Assembly: GCF_003112535.1 (NCBI RefSeq)
Contig: NZ_BEWA01000029.1
Span: forward strand, 1 to 64,000
Direction of reading: 5' to 3'
Length of the DNA stretch: 64,000 nt
Source of the DNA: Streptomyces rishiriensis
GTDB lineage: Bacteria; Actinomycetota; Actinomycetes; Streptomycetales; Streptomycetaceae
Both the position numbers and the translations under genes were made by a program. Below, piece by piece: positions 27,763 to 36,222 of this stretch (position 1 is its first letter; the number at the start of each line of letters is the position of its first letter). Below the pieces are notes generated by a model. It made no database searches. It was not told where the DNA came from and saw only the letters and a list, made by a program, of their open reading frames with translations.

Positions 27763-29139
27763 ATGACCTCGAACGACGCTCCCGCATCCGCCTCCGGCGG
27801 CGCAGCCGGCCGCCGGCGCGCGCTGGGGCGCGGACCGGTAGCGGCGCCGTTCGCCGCTCCGGAGCCCGACCCGCCCGCCCCGGCCCCGAACCCCCCGCCA
27901 CCGGACGCCACGGTTCCGGTCCCGGAACGGGATGCGGCCGACCTGGACACGGCGGACCCGGACACGGCGGAGCCGCACGTCGGGCAACCGGACGCAACGG
28001 GCCCGGAAGCCCCGGAGCGCTGCGCCCCGCAACCGGACGCGGCGGAGCCGGACGTTCCGGAGCCGGAGACGGCGGCGCCTGACGCCCGGGCACCGGGTGC
28101 GACGGGCTCAGCCGTCCTGCGGCCGGACGCCCGGCAACCGGACGCAACGGCCTCGGGCATGCCGGGGACGGCCGTCCGGGAATCCGATGCGGCGGGGCCG
28201 GTCGTCGTGGGACCTGACGTCCCGGGGCCGGACGTCCCGGGGCCGGATGCGGCGGGCCGGGGTTCGGCCGAAGCGGGTGCGGGGACTGTCGTCGCGGAGG
28301 GCGGCGGGCCCTCGTCGCGGGAGGTGTCCGACGGCGTCTTCAAGGTGCGGCTCGCCAACTTCGAGGGGCCCTTCGACCTGCTCCTGCAGCTGATCTCCAA
28401 GCACAAGCTGGACGTCACCGAGGTGGCGCTGTCGAAGGTCACCGACGAGTTCATGGCCCACATCCGGGCCATGGGCCCCGACTGGGACCTCGACCAGACG
28501 ACCGAGTTCCTGGTCGTGGCCGCCACCCTCCTCGATCTGAAGGCGGCCCGGCTGCTGCCCGCCGCCGAGGTCGAGGACGAGGCAGACCTGGCGCTGCTGG
28601 AGGCCCGCGACCTGCTCTTCGCCCGACTGCTGCAGTACCGGGCCTACAAACAGATCGCCGACATCTTCACGCACCGGCTGGAGAGCGAGGGCCGCCGCTA
28701 TCCCCGTACCGTCGGCCTGGAGGCGCACCACGCCGAACTGCTGCCCGAGGTGGTCATCAGCATCGGCGCGGAAGGGCTCGCGAAGCTCGCGGTCAAGGCC
28801 ATGCAGCCCCGGGCCGAGCCGCAGGTGTACGTCGACCACATCCACGCACCGCTGGTCAGCGTGCAGGAGCAGGCCGGGATCGTCGTCGCCCGGCTGAGGG
28901 AGCTCGGCGAGGCCAGCTTCCGCACGCTCGTCGAGGACACCGACGACACCCTCACCGTCGTGGCACGTTTCCTCGCGCTGCTGGAGCTGTACCGCGAGAA
29001 GGCCGTCGCCCTGGACCAGGAGACCGCGCTGGGCGAGCTCCTGGTGCGCTGGACCGGCGGGGACGCGAACGTGCAGCCGACGGTCACCGACGAGTTCGAC
29101 CGGCCGCCGGAGGAGCCCGGGAAGGAGACGCGGGAGTGA
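27763..29139 (+). CDS. scpA: Segregation and condensation protein A
   Basis: 458 aa, long for ScpA (about 250-270 aa). Residues 1-185 are a Pro/Ala/Asp/Glu-rich tail with many degenerate DAxEPDxxEP units. The conserved kleisin starts about residue 190: FKVRLANFEGPFDLLLQLIS, HKLDVTEVALSKVTDEF and LLDLKAARLLP, and ends in winged-helix-like sequence. ScpA bridges the SMC heads with ScpB. ATG 27763 follows the RHH-like gene by 18 bp and its end overlaps scpB by 4 bp. Confidence 0.93.
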   Translation: MTSNDAPASASGGAAGRRRALGRGPVAAPFAAPEPDPPAPAPNPPPPDATVPVPERDAADLDTADPDTAEPHVGQPDATGPEAPERCAPQPDAAEPDVPEPETAAPDARAPGATGSAVLRPDARQPDATASGMPGTAVRESDAAGPVVVGPDVPGPDVPGPDAAGRGSAEAGAGTVVAEGGGPSSREVSDGVFKVRLANFEGPFDLLLQLISKHKLDVTEVALSKVTDEFMAHIRAMGPDWDLDQTTEFLVVAATLLDLKAARLLPAAEVEDEADLALLEARDLLFARLLQYRAYKQIADIFTHRLESEGRRYPRTVGLEAHHAELLPEVVISIGAEGLAKLAVKAMQPRAEPQVYVDHIHAPLVSVQEQAGIVVARLRELGEASFRTLVEDTDDTLTVVARFLALLELYREKAVALDQETALGELLVRWTGGDANVQPTVTDEFDRPPEEPGKETRE

Positions 29140-29762
29140 GCGAGGAGACCGTCGCCGCACTGGATCTGAAGCCGGCTCTGGAGGCCGTCCTGATGGTCGT
29201 CGACGAGCCCGCGACCGAGGAGCATCTCGCGAAGATCCTCCAGCGGCCCCGGCGGCAGGTCGCCGACGCGCTGCGCGAGCTGGCCGACGAGTACACCGTG
29301 CAGGGACGCGGTTTCGAGCTCAGGCTCGTCGCGGGCGGCTGGCGCTTCTACACCCGCCCCGAGTACGCGGCTGCCGTCGAGGGCTTCGTCCTGGACGGCC
29401 AGCAGGCCCGGCTCACCCAGGCGGCGCTGGAGACCCTGGCGGTCGTCGCCTACCGCCAGCCGGTCAGCCGCAGCAGGGTCTCCGCGGTGCGCGGAGTGAA
29501 CTGTGACGGTGTGATGCGCACCCTGCTCCAGCGCGGTCTGGTGGAGGAGGCGGGCGCGGAACCCGAAACAGGTGCGATCCTGTACGTGACGACGAACTAC
29601 TTTCTGGAGCGGATGGGCCTGCGAGGTCTGGACGAGCTCCCGGAGCTCGCGCCCTTCCTCCCGGAGGCGGCGGCGATCGAGGCCGAGACCCAGGAGGGCG
29701 TGCCGTCGTTCGATCCGGACGCTCCGGATTCCGAGGACGCAGACGACAAGACGGAAATTTGA
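29136..29762 (+). CDS. scpB: Segregation and condensation protein B
   Basis: 208 aa. It shows the ScpB double winged-helix pattern: LEAVLMVVDEPATEEHLAKIL, RGFELRLVAGGWRFYTRPEY, and AALETLAVVAYRQPVSRSRV then RGVNCDGVMRTLLQRGLV. It is the SMC-ScpA accessory subunit. GTG 29136 overlaps the scpA stop (GTGA), and its stop overlaps rluB (TGATG), so translation of scpA-scpB-rluB is coupled. The tail is acidic. Confidence 0.95.
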   Translation: MSEETVAALDLKPALEAVLMVVDEPATEEHLAKILQRPRRQVADALRELADEYTVQGRGFELRLVAGGWRFYTRPEYAAAVEGFVLDGQQARLTQAALETLAVVAYRQPVSRSRVSAVRGVNCDGVMRTLLQRGLVEEAGAEPETGAILYVTTNYFLERMGLRGLDELPELAPFLPEAAAIEAETQEGVPSFDPDAPDSEDADDKTEI

Positions 29763-30904
29763 TGCGAAGCAGCAGCGGCAGGAACAGCAGCGGAAACAAC
29801 GGCGGGAGCCGTGGTGGCAACAGCGGCGGCCGCGGCGGGAACAGCGGTGGTCGCGGCGGGAGCAGCGGCGGCCGCGGTGGTCACCGCGGCGCCGGCAACG
29901 CCCGCGACGACCAGCAGGGCGGCCGGCCGAAGAACCCCCGCCCGGAGGAGCGCCGCTACGACGTGGGCCCCGGCGGCACCCATGAGGGCCCGAAGTCGGG
30001 CCGGGGCGCCTCCGCGCGCGGCGGCGCCAAGGGCGGCCCCAAGCAGGGCCAGGGCACCGGGCGCGGCCGTTCCGTCCCGGCGACCTCGCGGGAGTACGAG
30101 GCGAGGGCCGAGGAGCGCAACCGCGAGCGCTACGCGGGCAAGAAGGACGTCAAGCTGCCCAAGACCTTCCCGGGCGCCGAGCAGGAGGGCGAGCGGCTGC
30201 AGAAGATCCTCGCGCGCGCCGGCTACGGTTCCCGGCGGGCCTGTGAGGAGCTGATCGAGCAGGCGCGCGTCGAGGTCAACGGCGAGATCGTCCTGGAGCA
30301 GGGCAAGCGGGTCGACCCGGAGAAGGACGAGGTCAAGGTCGACGGCCTGACGGTCGCGACGCAGTCGTACCAGTTCTTCTCGCTGAACAAGCCGGCCGGC
30401 GTCGTCTCCACGATGGAGGACAACGAGGGCCGCCAGTGCCTCGGCGACTACGTCACCAACCGCGAGACGCGGCTGTTCCACGTGGGCCGGCTCGACACCG
30501 AGACCGAGGGCGTCATCCTGCTCACCAACCACGGTGAGCTCGCGCACCGGCTGACGCACCCCAAGTACGGCGTGAAGAAGGTCTACCTCGCGCACATCGT
30601 GGGCCCGATCCCGCGCGACCTGGGCAAGCAGCTCAAGGACGGCATCCAGCTGGAGGACGGCTACGCGAAGGCGGACCACTTCCGCGTCGTCGAGCAGACC
30701 GGCAAGAACTACCTGGTCGAGGTGACCCTGCACGAGGGCCGCAAGCACATCGTGCGCCGGATGCTGGCCGAGGCCGGGTTCCCGGTCGACAAGCTGGTGC
30801 GCGTCGCCTTCGGGCCGATCACCCTGGGCGACCAGAAGTCGGGCTGGCTGCGCCGGCTGTCCAACACCGAGGTCGGCATGCTGATGAAGGAAGTCGACCT
30901 CTAG
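29762..30904 (+). CDS. rluB: 23S rRNA pseudouridine synthase, RluB/RsuA family
   Basis: 380 aa. Residues 1-140 are a disordered Gly/Ser/Asn/Arg-rich tail with GGNSGGRGG repeats, then basic sequence. An S4 domain follows (QKILARAGYGSRRACEELIEQ) and then the catalytic domain with NKPAGVVST, the catalytic Asp in GRLDTETEGVILLTN and the HEGRKHIVRRMLAE motif. Predicted to modify 23S rRNA near U2605. The RGG-like tail resembles RNA-binding disordered regions. Coupled to scpB by a 1-bp overlap. Confidence 0.92.
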   Translation: MRSSSGRNSSGNNGGSRGGNSGGRGGNSGGRGGSSGGRGGHRGAGNARDDQQGGRPKNPRPEERRYDVGPGGTHEGPKSGRGASARGGAKGGPKQGQGTGRGRSVPATSREYEARAEERNRERYAGKKDVKLPKTFPGAEQEGERLQKILARAGYGSRRACEELIEQARVEVNGEIVLEQGKRVDPEKDEVKVDGLTVATQSYQFFSLNKPAGVVSTMEDNEGRQCLGDYVTNRETRLFHVGRLDTETEGVILLTNHGELAHRLTHPKYGVKKVYLAHIVGPIPRDLGKQLKDGIQLEDGYAKADHFRVVEQTGKNYLVEVTLHEGRKHIVRRMLAEAGFPVDKLVRVAFGPITLGDQKSGWLRRLSNTEVGMLMKEVDL

Positions 30905-30941
30905 GAACTTCTGAGCCCCTGAGGGCTTGTGCGCGCGAACA

Positions 30942-30978
30942 CCCCCTTTTTATAGTCGTAGTGACTATTAAAAGGGGG
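30942..30978 (+). promoter_or_regulatory. Long palindromic operator of the Nudix regulator gene
   Basis: Two 16-bp arms (30942-30957 and 30963-30978) around GTAGT form an inverted repeat with a single mismatch; the inner half is TATAGTC-N5-GACTATT. It overlaps the RBS (GGGGG, 30974-30978) of the Nudix gene and lies in A+T-rich sequence unlike its surroundings. As the adjacent protein has a Nudix/winged-helix layout, this is its likely autoregulatory site; an mRNA hairpin hiding the RBS is another reading. Confidence 0.8.
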
Positions 30979-30986
30979 TGTTCGTC

Positions 30987-31751
30987 ATGCGGGGCCACGA
31001 CGGGCACGCCCATGACGAGTACGGCTACAACGAGTACGGCTACGACAAGTACGCCTACGAGCCCTTCGCCGTCACCGTCGACCTCGCCGTCCTCACGCTC
31101 CGCGCGGGCGCCCTGCACGTCCTGCTCGTCGAGCGCGGCCAGGAGCCCTACGCCGGCCGCTGGGCGCTGCCCGGGGGCTTCGTGCTGCCGGACGAGTCCG
31201 CGGAGACCGCGGCCCGGCGCGAACTCGCCGAGGAGACCGGCCTGAAGGACGTCTCCGGGCTCCACCTGGAGCAGCTGCGCACCTACAGCGAGCCCGGCCG
31301 CGACCCGCGGATGCGGGTCGTCTCCGTCGCCTTCGCCGCCCTGCTGCCCGACGCCCCCGAGCCCACCGGCGGCGGCGACGCCCTCCAGGCGCGCTGGCAG
31401 CCGTACGGCGACGTCGGGCCCCTCGCCTTCGACCACGACCGGATCCTGGCCGACGCCCACGACCGGGTCGGCGCCAAGTTCGAGTACACCTGCCTCGCGA
31501 CCGCCTTCTGCCCGCCCGAGTTCACCCTCGGCGAGCTCCAGCAGGTCTACGAGACCGTGTGGGGGACCGGCCTCGACCGGCCCAACTTCCGCCGCAAGGT
31601 GCTCGCCACCCCGGGCTTCGTCGAGCCCGTGCCCGGCGGCGCGCGCCTGACCGGCGGCCGGGGCAAGCCCGCCGCCCTCTACCGCGCGGGCGCCGCCACC
31701 GCGCTCCACCCGCCCCTGCTGCGACCGCCCCGGGAAGGACGTTCCGCATGA
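30987..31751 (+). CDS. NrtR-like Nudix-winged-helix transcriptional regulator
   Basis: 254 aa. The N-terminus has a His/Tyr-rich leader, then the Nudix domain (residues about 28-165) with an intact box, GGFVLPDESAETAARREL then AEETGL. The C-terminal region FTLGELQQVYETVWG, NFRRKVLATPGF and GKPAALYRAG matches the winged-helix part of NrtR regulators, which sense ADP-ribose and control NAD genes. Because the box is intact it may also hydrolyse its ligand. ATG 30987 has GGGGG 8 nt upstream; GTG 30978 is less likely. Its stop overlaps the ADP-ribosylglycohydrolase start (ATGA). Confidence 0.88.
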   Translation: MRGHDGHAHDEYGYNEYGYDKYAYEPFAVTVDLAVLTLRAGALHVLLVERGQEPYAGRWALPGGFVLPDESAETAARRELAEETGLKDVSGLHLEQLRTYSEPGRDPRMRVVSVAFAALLPDAPEPTGGGDALQARWQPYGDVGPLAFDHDRILADAHDRVGAKFEYTCLATAFCPPEFTLGELQQVYETVWGTGLDRPNFRRKVLATPGFVEPVPGGARLTGGRGKPAALYRAGAATALHPPLLRPPREGRSA

Positions 31752-32770
31752 CCACCTCGACCACCGTGAGGAAGCGCGCCACCGGGTCCCTGCTGGGACT
31801 CGCGCTGGGGGACGCGCTCGGATTTCCGACCGAGTTCAACGACGTCGCCTCGATCCTCGCCAAGTGCGGGCCGTGGCGGGAGATGGAACTGCCGAAGCGC
31901 GCCCTCGTCTCCGACGACACGCAGATGACCCTCGCGGTGGGGCGCGCCCTGCGGACCGCCATGGACCGCGGGCTCCTCGTGCCGACGTCGCTGGCGCGGC
32001 CGCTGCGCGAGGAGTTCGTGGACTGGTATCGGTCACCCGACAACAACCGCGCCCCGGGCCGGACCTGCCTGACCGCCTGCGACCTCCTCGAGGACGACAA
32101 GCGCCTGTGGCAGGACGCCAGTCAGATCGGCTCCAAGGGCTGCGGCGCCAACATGCGCGTCGCCCCGATCGGCCTGGTCCCCGGCCTCAGCGACGAGCAG
32201 CGGGCCGGCGCCGCACAGCTCCAGTCCGCCCTCACCCACGGGCACCCCACCGCGCTCGCCGCCTCCGACCTCACCGCCCACGCCGTGCGCCTGCTCGTCC
32301 AGGGCGCCGACCCGGCCGCCCTGGTCGGGCTGCTGCGCTCGTACGCCCTCGACAACCGCTCCCGCTACCACCACCGCTGGCTCGGCGACCTGTGGACCCG
32401 CAGCCAGGACCCGAACCCGGAGCACTTCATGGCGCGCGGCTGGGACGAGTGCCTGGGCGTGCTGGAGCGCCTCCAGGAGACGCTGCGCGCCCCGTCGACC
32501 GAGGCCGACCCCTGTCTGGCGGCCGGGGCGGGATGGATCGCCGAGGAGGCCATGGCCGCCGGCCTGCTGTGCTTCCTGCTCTTCCCCGACGAGCCGCTGA
32601 CCGTGCTGCGGCGGGCCGCCTGCTCCTCGGGGGACTCCGACTCCATCGCGTGTCTCGCGGGCGCCTTCGCGGGCGCGTACGCCGGAGCCGACGCCTGGCC
32701 GACGGAGTGGGCGGACCGGATCGAGTACCAGAGCGAACTGATGACGCTCGGGGCGCTGTGGGACCAGTGA
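31748..32770 (+). CDS. ADP-ribosylglycohydrolase family protein
   Basis: 340 aa DraG/ARH-like all-helical protein. GSLLGLALGDALGFPTEF opens it; LVSDDTQMTLAVGRAL holds one metal-binding pair, and CSSGDSDSIACLAGAFAGA the other, so the Mg-site residues are present. Family members remove ADP-ribose from proteins or DNA, or cleave related ADP-ribosyl compounds. It is translationally coupled to the NrtR-like gene, which suggests that ADP-ribose released here is the regulator's ligand (inference). Confidence 0.91.
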   Translation: MTTSTTVRKRATGSLLGLALGDALGFPTEFNDVASILAKCGPWREMELPKRALVSDDTQMTLAVGRALRTAMDRGLLVPTSLARPLREEFVDWYRSPDNNRAPGRTCLTACDLLEDDKRLWQDASQIGSKGCGANMRVAPIGLVPGLSDEQRAGAAQLQSALTHGHPTALAASDLTAHAVRLLVQGADPAALVGLLRSYALDNRSRYHHRWLGDLWTRSQDPNPEHFMARGWDECLGVLERLQETLRAPSTEADPCLAAGAGWIAEEAMAAGLLCFLLFPDEPLTVLRRAACSSGDSDSIACLAGAFAGAYAGADAWPTEWADRIEYQSELMTLGALWDQ

Positions 32771-32832
32771 GCCCAGGGCGGAGCGGCGACGGGCCGGGGC
32801 CGGGGCCGGGGGACCGGTGACCCGGCGGGCGC

Positions 32833-33252
32833 TCAGGCCAGGCTGATCGAGCCGCGCTTCACCGTGATCTTCTCGGCGGGCAGGGGGCGGGGCGCGGGAC
32901 CGCCGGCCACCGAGCCGTCCGTGATGCGGAACTCGCTCTGGTGGCAGGGGCAGTGGATGATGCCGTCGGCGATGCTGGAGACGGTGCAGCCCTGGTGGGT
33001 GCAGATGGCGGAGAACGCCTTGAAGTCGTCCTTCGTCGGCTGGGTGACGACGACCTTCTCGTCGGCGAAGATCTTGCCGCCGCCGACGGGGATGTCGGCC
33101 GTCTTCGCGAGTTCCTGGCCGGCGACGGCGTTCGACGACTTGTCGGACGACGACGAGCCGCTGTCGCCGTACTTGCTGCAGGCCGCCGTGAGGGCCGCTG
33201 CCGCGCCGCCCGTCGCCAGCAGAACCGTGCGTCGTGTCGCGGGGTGGGTCAT
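32833..33252 (-). CDS. Rieske (2Fe-2S) protein, exported lipoprotein
   Basis: 139 aa. The N-terminus TRRTVLLATGGAAAALTAACS has twin Arg and a lipobox (LTAAC), suggesting Tat export and lipidation. The Rieske cluster ligands are in CTHQGC and CPCHQSEF (two Cys, two His, plus the disulfide cysteines). It is last in a minus-strand operon, its ATG overlapping the stop of the membrane protein gene. Small stand-alone Rieske proteins of this type carry electrons at the outer membrane face; the partner is likely the upstream protein. Confidence 0.93.
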   Translation of the reverse strand: MTHPATRRTVLLATGGAAAALTAACSKYGDSGSSSSDKSSNAVAGQELAKTADIPVGGGKIFADEKVVVTQPTKDDFKAFSAICTHQGCTVSSIADGIIHCPCHQSEFRITDGSVAGGPAPRPLPAEKITVKRGSISLA

Positions 33253-33827
33253 GTCGTCACTCCGAAGGTGCGGAAGAACCAGAGGGCGGAGGTGAGCCAG
33301 ATCACCGTCAGCACGGCGAAGACGAGTCCGCCGACGATCGGCAGCAGCCATCCCGGGAGTCGCTCCCAGCGGAGCAGCAGCATCTTGGCACTGAATGCGC
33401 CGAAGAAGAAGCAACCCAGGACGGAGTGCCACATCACGCGTGTTTCGTACGTCTGATACCCAAGCGCGTACAAGCAGTGCACCGCAACCGGGACGGCGAT
33501 CAGGAAGGCGGCGCGGCCCGACCAGCGGTGCAGCGCGGCGGACCAGACGGGACCGGGCAGCTTCCCGTAGAGCATCAGCGCCGAGACGAGCTGGACGAGG
33601 GCGAAGAACATCGCGGCCGACGCCAGCCAGGCCTTCACCGCGCCCGTGCTGCTGAACCCGGCCAGGTCGAACGCCGTCCCGGCCGGGTCGTGCGCCTTGC
33701 CGTACACGCCGAGGCCGACCGCCACGGCCCCGCCGACGAGTGCCGGGACCAGATAGCGGGCCGGGTGCGGGCCGCGCCGCGCGGGCTCGGGGAAGCCGCG
33801 GGTGGCGGCGTTCGGGTCGACGGTCAT
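33249..33827 (-). CDS. DUF6529-like membrane protein, cytochrome b561-like layout
   Basis: 192 aa with about five hydrophobic spans. Histidines in ALHRWSGR, VAVHCLYALGY and VMWHSVLG sit at membrane segments in a spacing reminiscent of b-type heme proteins (cytochrome b561/ferric reductase-like); heme binding is inference. I recall such proteins as DUF6529 in Streptomyces. It overlaps the Rieske gene by 4 bp (ATGA) and follows the exported-protein gene by 24 bp, forming a three-gene operon. Confidence 0.82.
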   Translation of the reverse strand: MTVDPNAATRGFPEPARRGPHPARYLVPALVGGAVAVGLGVYGKAHDPAGTAFDLAGFSSTGAVKAWLASAAMFFALVQLVSALMLYGKLPGPVWSAALHRWSGRAAFLIAVPVAVHCLYALGYQTYETRVMWHSVLGCFFFGAFSAKMLLLRWERLPGWLLPIVGGLVFAVLTVIWLTSALWFFRTFGVTT

Positions 33828-33851
33828 GAGGGCTCCCTGCTCGTACGGGGG

Positions 33852-34505
33852 TCAGGGGGTGGCGGGGCGGGCCGTGAGGTGCTGTCCGTCGACCGTCACC
33901 GCGCCGGTCCGCGGGTCGACGCGGGGAGCGGGCGAGGGCTCGCCGTCGCGGGTGAGGACGCCGACCTGGCTGCCGTCCCGCAGGACGATCCAGCCGCCGT
34001 CGATCTTGGCGGAGCGCACGGTGGCCGTCGCCCGCCACAGCCCGGACGGCTTCTCCGCCCGGTCCGCGGTGAAGGCGTGGCGCTCTCCGCCGACGCCGAC
34101 CGCGCCCTCGATCCGCGCGCCGTCCCGGAGCGTGCCCGTCAGCCGAGTGCCGTGCGGGCCGGTGAGGCGCAGGGCGCCGTCGGCGTTCACGTCGCCCTTG
34201 AGCCAGGACTCCTGGGTGCGGCCGTCGCAGAAGTACGCGATCGCCCTGCCGCCGCGGACGGAGACGGCGACCGCCGCCGCGTCGTCGTCGGTGCGTCCGG
34301 CGTAGTCGCCGTCCGGGGGGCGGGAGGGGGTGGCCGCGGGGGCGGGAGCGGGGGAGACGGTGCTGCGGAGGGGGGCGGGGCTCGGCGACCGGTCCCGGTA
34401 GGGGGAGGTGGGGGCCGTCGTGCTCGTCGTCGCGTCGATCGTCAGCAGGGACAGGCCGAGCACCAGTCCCGCCAGAAGGGTGAGCAGGGGTCCTGGACGC
34501 TTCAT
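33852..34505 (-). CDS. Exported protein of the Rieske operon, unknown function
   Basis: 217 aa. One N-terminal hydrophobic stretch (LLTLLAGLVLGLSLLTI) is a signal peptide or anchor, followed by a Pro/Ser/Thr-rich linker. The body (about residues 75-217) looks like beta-rich sequence: DGDYAGRTDDDAAAVAVSV, GRAIAYFCDGRTQESWLKG and GTLRDGARIEGAV. I do not recognise the family. Start ATG 34505 has GGGAAGG upstream. It is first in the operon with the DUF6529-like and Rieske genes, so it may stabilise or anchor that redox pair. Confidence 0.78.
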   Translation of the reverse strand: MKRPGPLLTLLAGLVLGLSLLTIDATTSTTAPTSPYRDRSPSPAPLRSTVSPAPAPAATPSRPPDGDYAGRTDDDAAAVAVSVRGGRAIAYFCDGRTQESWLKGDVNADGALRLTGPHGTRLTGTLRDGARIEGAVGVGGERHAFTADRAEKPSGLWRATATVRSAKIDGGWIVLRDGSQVGVLTRDGEPSPAPRVDPRTGAVTVDGQHLTARPATP

Positions 34506-34684
34506 GCCGGGCCTTCCCCGATGCGGGTGTCCTGCCGTCAGAGTGCCATGACAGCGCAGGCCGCACCCTTCGTAAAGGGCGTACGGGTGCGTCGCCGTCT
34601 CGGCACGCGGGCGGCGCGCACCGGACCGGCACGGGCTGACTAGGCTGGATGCGTCAAGTGCCGTAGCCCGGCACGTCGGCATAT

Positions 34685-34716
34685 CAGCACATCGGTACAC
34701 CAGCACATCGGTACAC
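34685..34716 (+). repeat. 16-bp direct repeat upstream of aroH
   Basis: CAGCACATCGGTACAC occurs twice back to back (34685-34700, 34701-34716), followed by degenerate CAGCGCATGAGCGCATCAGCG sequence to about 34740. It lies in the 272-bp region between the divergent Rieske operon and aroH. Confidence 0.9.
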
Positions 34717-34777
34717 CAGCGCATGAGCGCATCAGCGAAATGCAGCGCGTCAGCACACTTCAGCGAGGAGCAGCGCC

Positions 34778-35140
34778 GTGGCGGTACGAGCGGTCCGGGG
34801 AGCCGTCCAACTCGAGCGGGACGAGGCCGGCCACATGGACGAGCAGGTGGGGGCCTTGCTCGCCGCCGTGCTGGAGCGGAACTCGCTCGGCGCCGACGAC
34901 CTGATCAGCATCTGGTTCACGGCCACGCCCGACCTGCACAGCGACTTCCCGGCGGCCGCGGCGCGCAAGCTCGGCATCGTCGACGTGCCGCTGATCTGCG
35001 CCCAGGAACTGGACATCGAGGGCGCCATGCCGCGGGTCGTGCGCATCCTCGCGCACGTCGAGTCGGACCGACCGCGCGCCGAGATCAGCCACGTCTACCT
35101 CGGAGCCGCGGCCGCCCTGCGCAAGGACATCGCCCAGTGA
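34778..35140 (+). CDS. aroH: Chorismate mutase, AroH class
   Basis: 120 aa, typical for the monofunctional trimeric AroH fold. It starts VRAVRGAVQLERDE and has LISIWFTATPDLHSDFPAAA, ICAQELDIEGAMPRVVRIL and the active-site-like SHVYLGAAAALRKD. It converts chorismate to prephenate, the substrate of the next gene's product. GTG 34778 has AGGAG upstream, and its stop is overlapped by tyrA. Confidence 0.94.
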   Translation: MAVRAVRGAVQLERDEAGHMDEQVGALLAAVLERNSLGADDLISIWFTATPDLHSDFPAAAARKLGIVDVPLICAQELDIEGAMPRVVRILAHVESDRPRAEISHVYLGAAAALRKDIAQ

Positions 35141-36222
35141 GGAGCGCGCTCGTCATCGGAACCGGGCTGATCGGCACGTCCGCCGCCCTGGCCCTGGTCC
35201 AGCGGGGCGTCGCCGTCCACCTCGCCGACCACGACCGCGAACAGGCCCGCACGGCGGCCGCGCTGGGCGCCGGCTCCGACGAGGAGCCCGAGGGCCCGGT
35301 CGACCTCGCGATCATCGCCGCCCCGCCGGCCCACGTGGCCGGCGTGCTCGCCGACGCGATGCGCCGGGGGGTGGCCCGCGGGTACCTCGACGTGGCCAGC
35401 GTCAAGGGCGGGCCGCGCCGCGAGCTGGAGGCGCTCGGCCTCGACCTGTCGGCGTACATCGGCACGCACCCCATGTCGGGCCGGGAGAAGTCGGGGCCGC
35501 TCGCCGCGACCGGCGATCTCTTCGAGGGCCGCCCCTGGGTGCTGACGCCGACCCGGGACACCGACACCGAGGTGCTGAACCTCGCCCTGGAGCTGGTCTC
35601 GCACTGCCGGGCCGTCCCGGTGGTCATGGACGCCGACGCCCACGACCGTGCCGTGGCGCTCGTCTCCCACATGCCCCACCTGGTCTCCAGCATGGTCGCC
35701 GCGCGCCTGGAGCATGCCGAGGAGGCCGCCGTACGGCTGTGCGGACAGGGCATCCGGGACGTCACCCGGATCGCCGCCTCCGACCCCCGGATGTGGATCG
35801 ACATCCTGTCGGCGAACCCCGGACCGGTCGCCGACCTGCTCACCGAGGTCGCCGCCGACCTGGAGGAGACCGTCCGGGCCCTGCGCGCCCTGCAGTCCTC
35901 CGACGACGTGAAGCGGCGCGAGGGCGCCGGCGGGGTCGAGGACGTTCTGCGCCGCGGCAACGCGGGCCAGGTCCGCGTGCCCGGCAAGCACGGAGCGGCT
36001 CCGCGGGCCTACGAGGTCGTCGCGGTGCTGATCGACGACCAGCCGGGTCAGCTGGCCCGCATCTTCGCCGACGCCGGGCAGGCGGGCGTCAACGTCGAGG
36101 ACGTCCGCATCGAGCATGCGACGGGGCAGCAGGCGGGCCTGGTGCAGCTGATGGTCGAGCCGAAGTCGGCGCAGGTCCTCTCGACGGCGCTGCGGGAGCG
36201 GGGCTGGGCGATCCGTCGGTAG
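35137..36222 (+). CDS. tyrA: Prephenate dehydrogenase
   Basis: 361 aa. The Rossmann motif ALVIGTGLIGTSAALALVQRG is followed by the helical dimerisation domain with IGTHPMSGREKSG, VVMDADAHDRAVALVSHMPH and an ACT domain at about 290-361 (YEVVAVLIDDQPGQLARIFADAG), the likely site of tyrosine feedback. Makes hydroxyphenylpyruvate for tyrosine. GTG 35137 overlaps the aroH stop (GTGA), so chorismate mutase and dehydrogenase are made together. Confidence 0.95.
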   Translation: MRSALVIGTGLIGTSAALALVQRGVAVHLADHDREQARTAAALGAGSDEEPEGPVDLAIIAAPPAHVAGVLADAMRRGVARGYLDVASVKGGPRRELEALGLDLSAYIGTHPMSGREKSGPLAATGDLFEGRPWVLTPTRDTDTEVLNLALELVSHCRAVPVVMDADAHDRAVALVSHMPHLVSSMVAARLEHAEEAAVRLCGQGIRDVTRIAASDPRMWIDILSANPGPVADLLTEVAADLEETVRALRALQSSDDVKRREGAGGVEDVLRRGNAGQVRVPGKHGAAPRAYEVVAVLIDDQPGQLARIFADAGQAGVNVEDVRIEHATGQQAGLVQLMVEPKSAQVLSTALRERGWAIRR

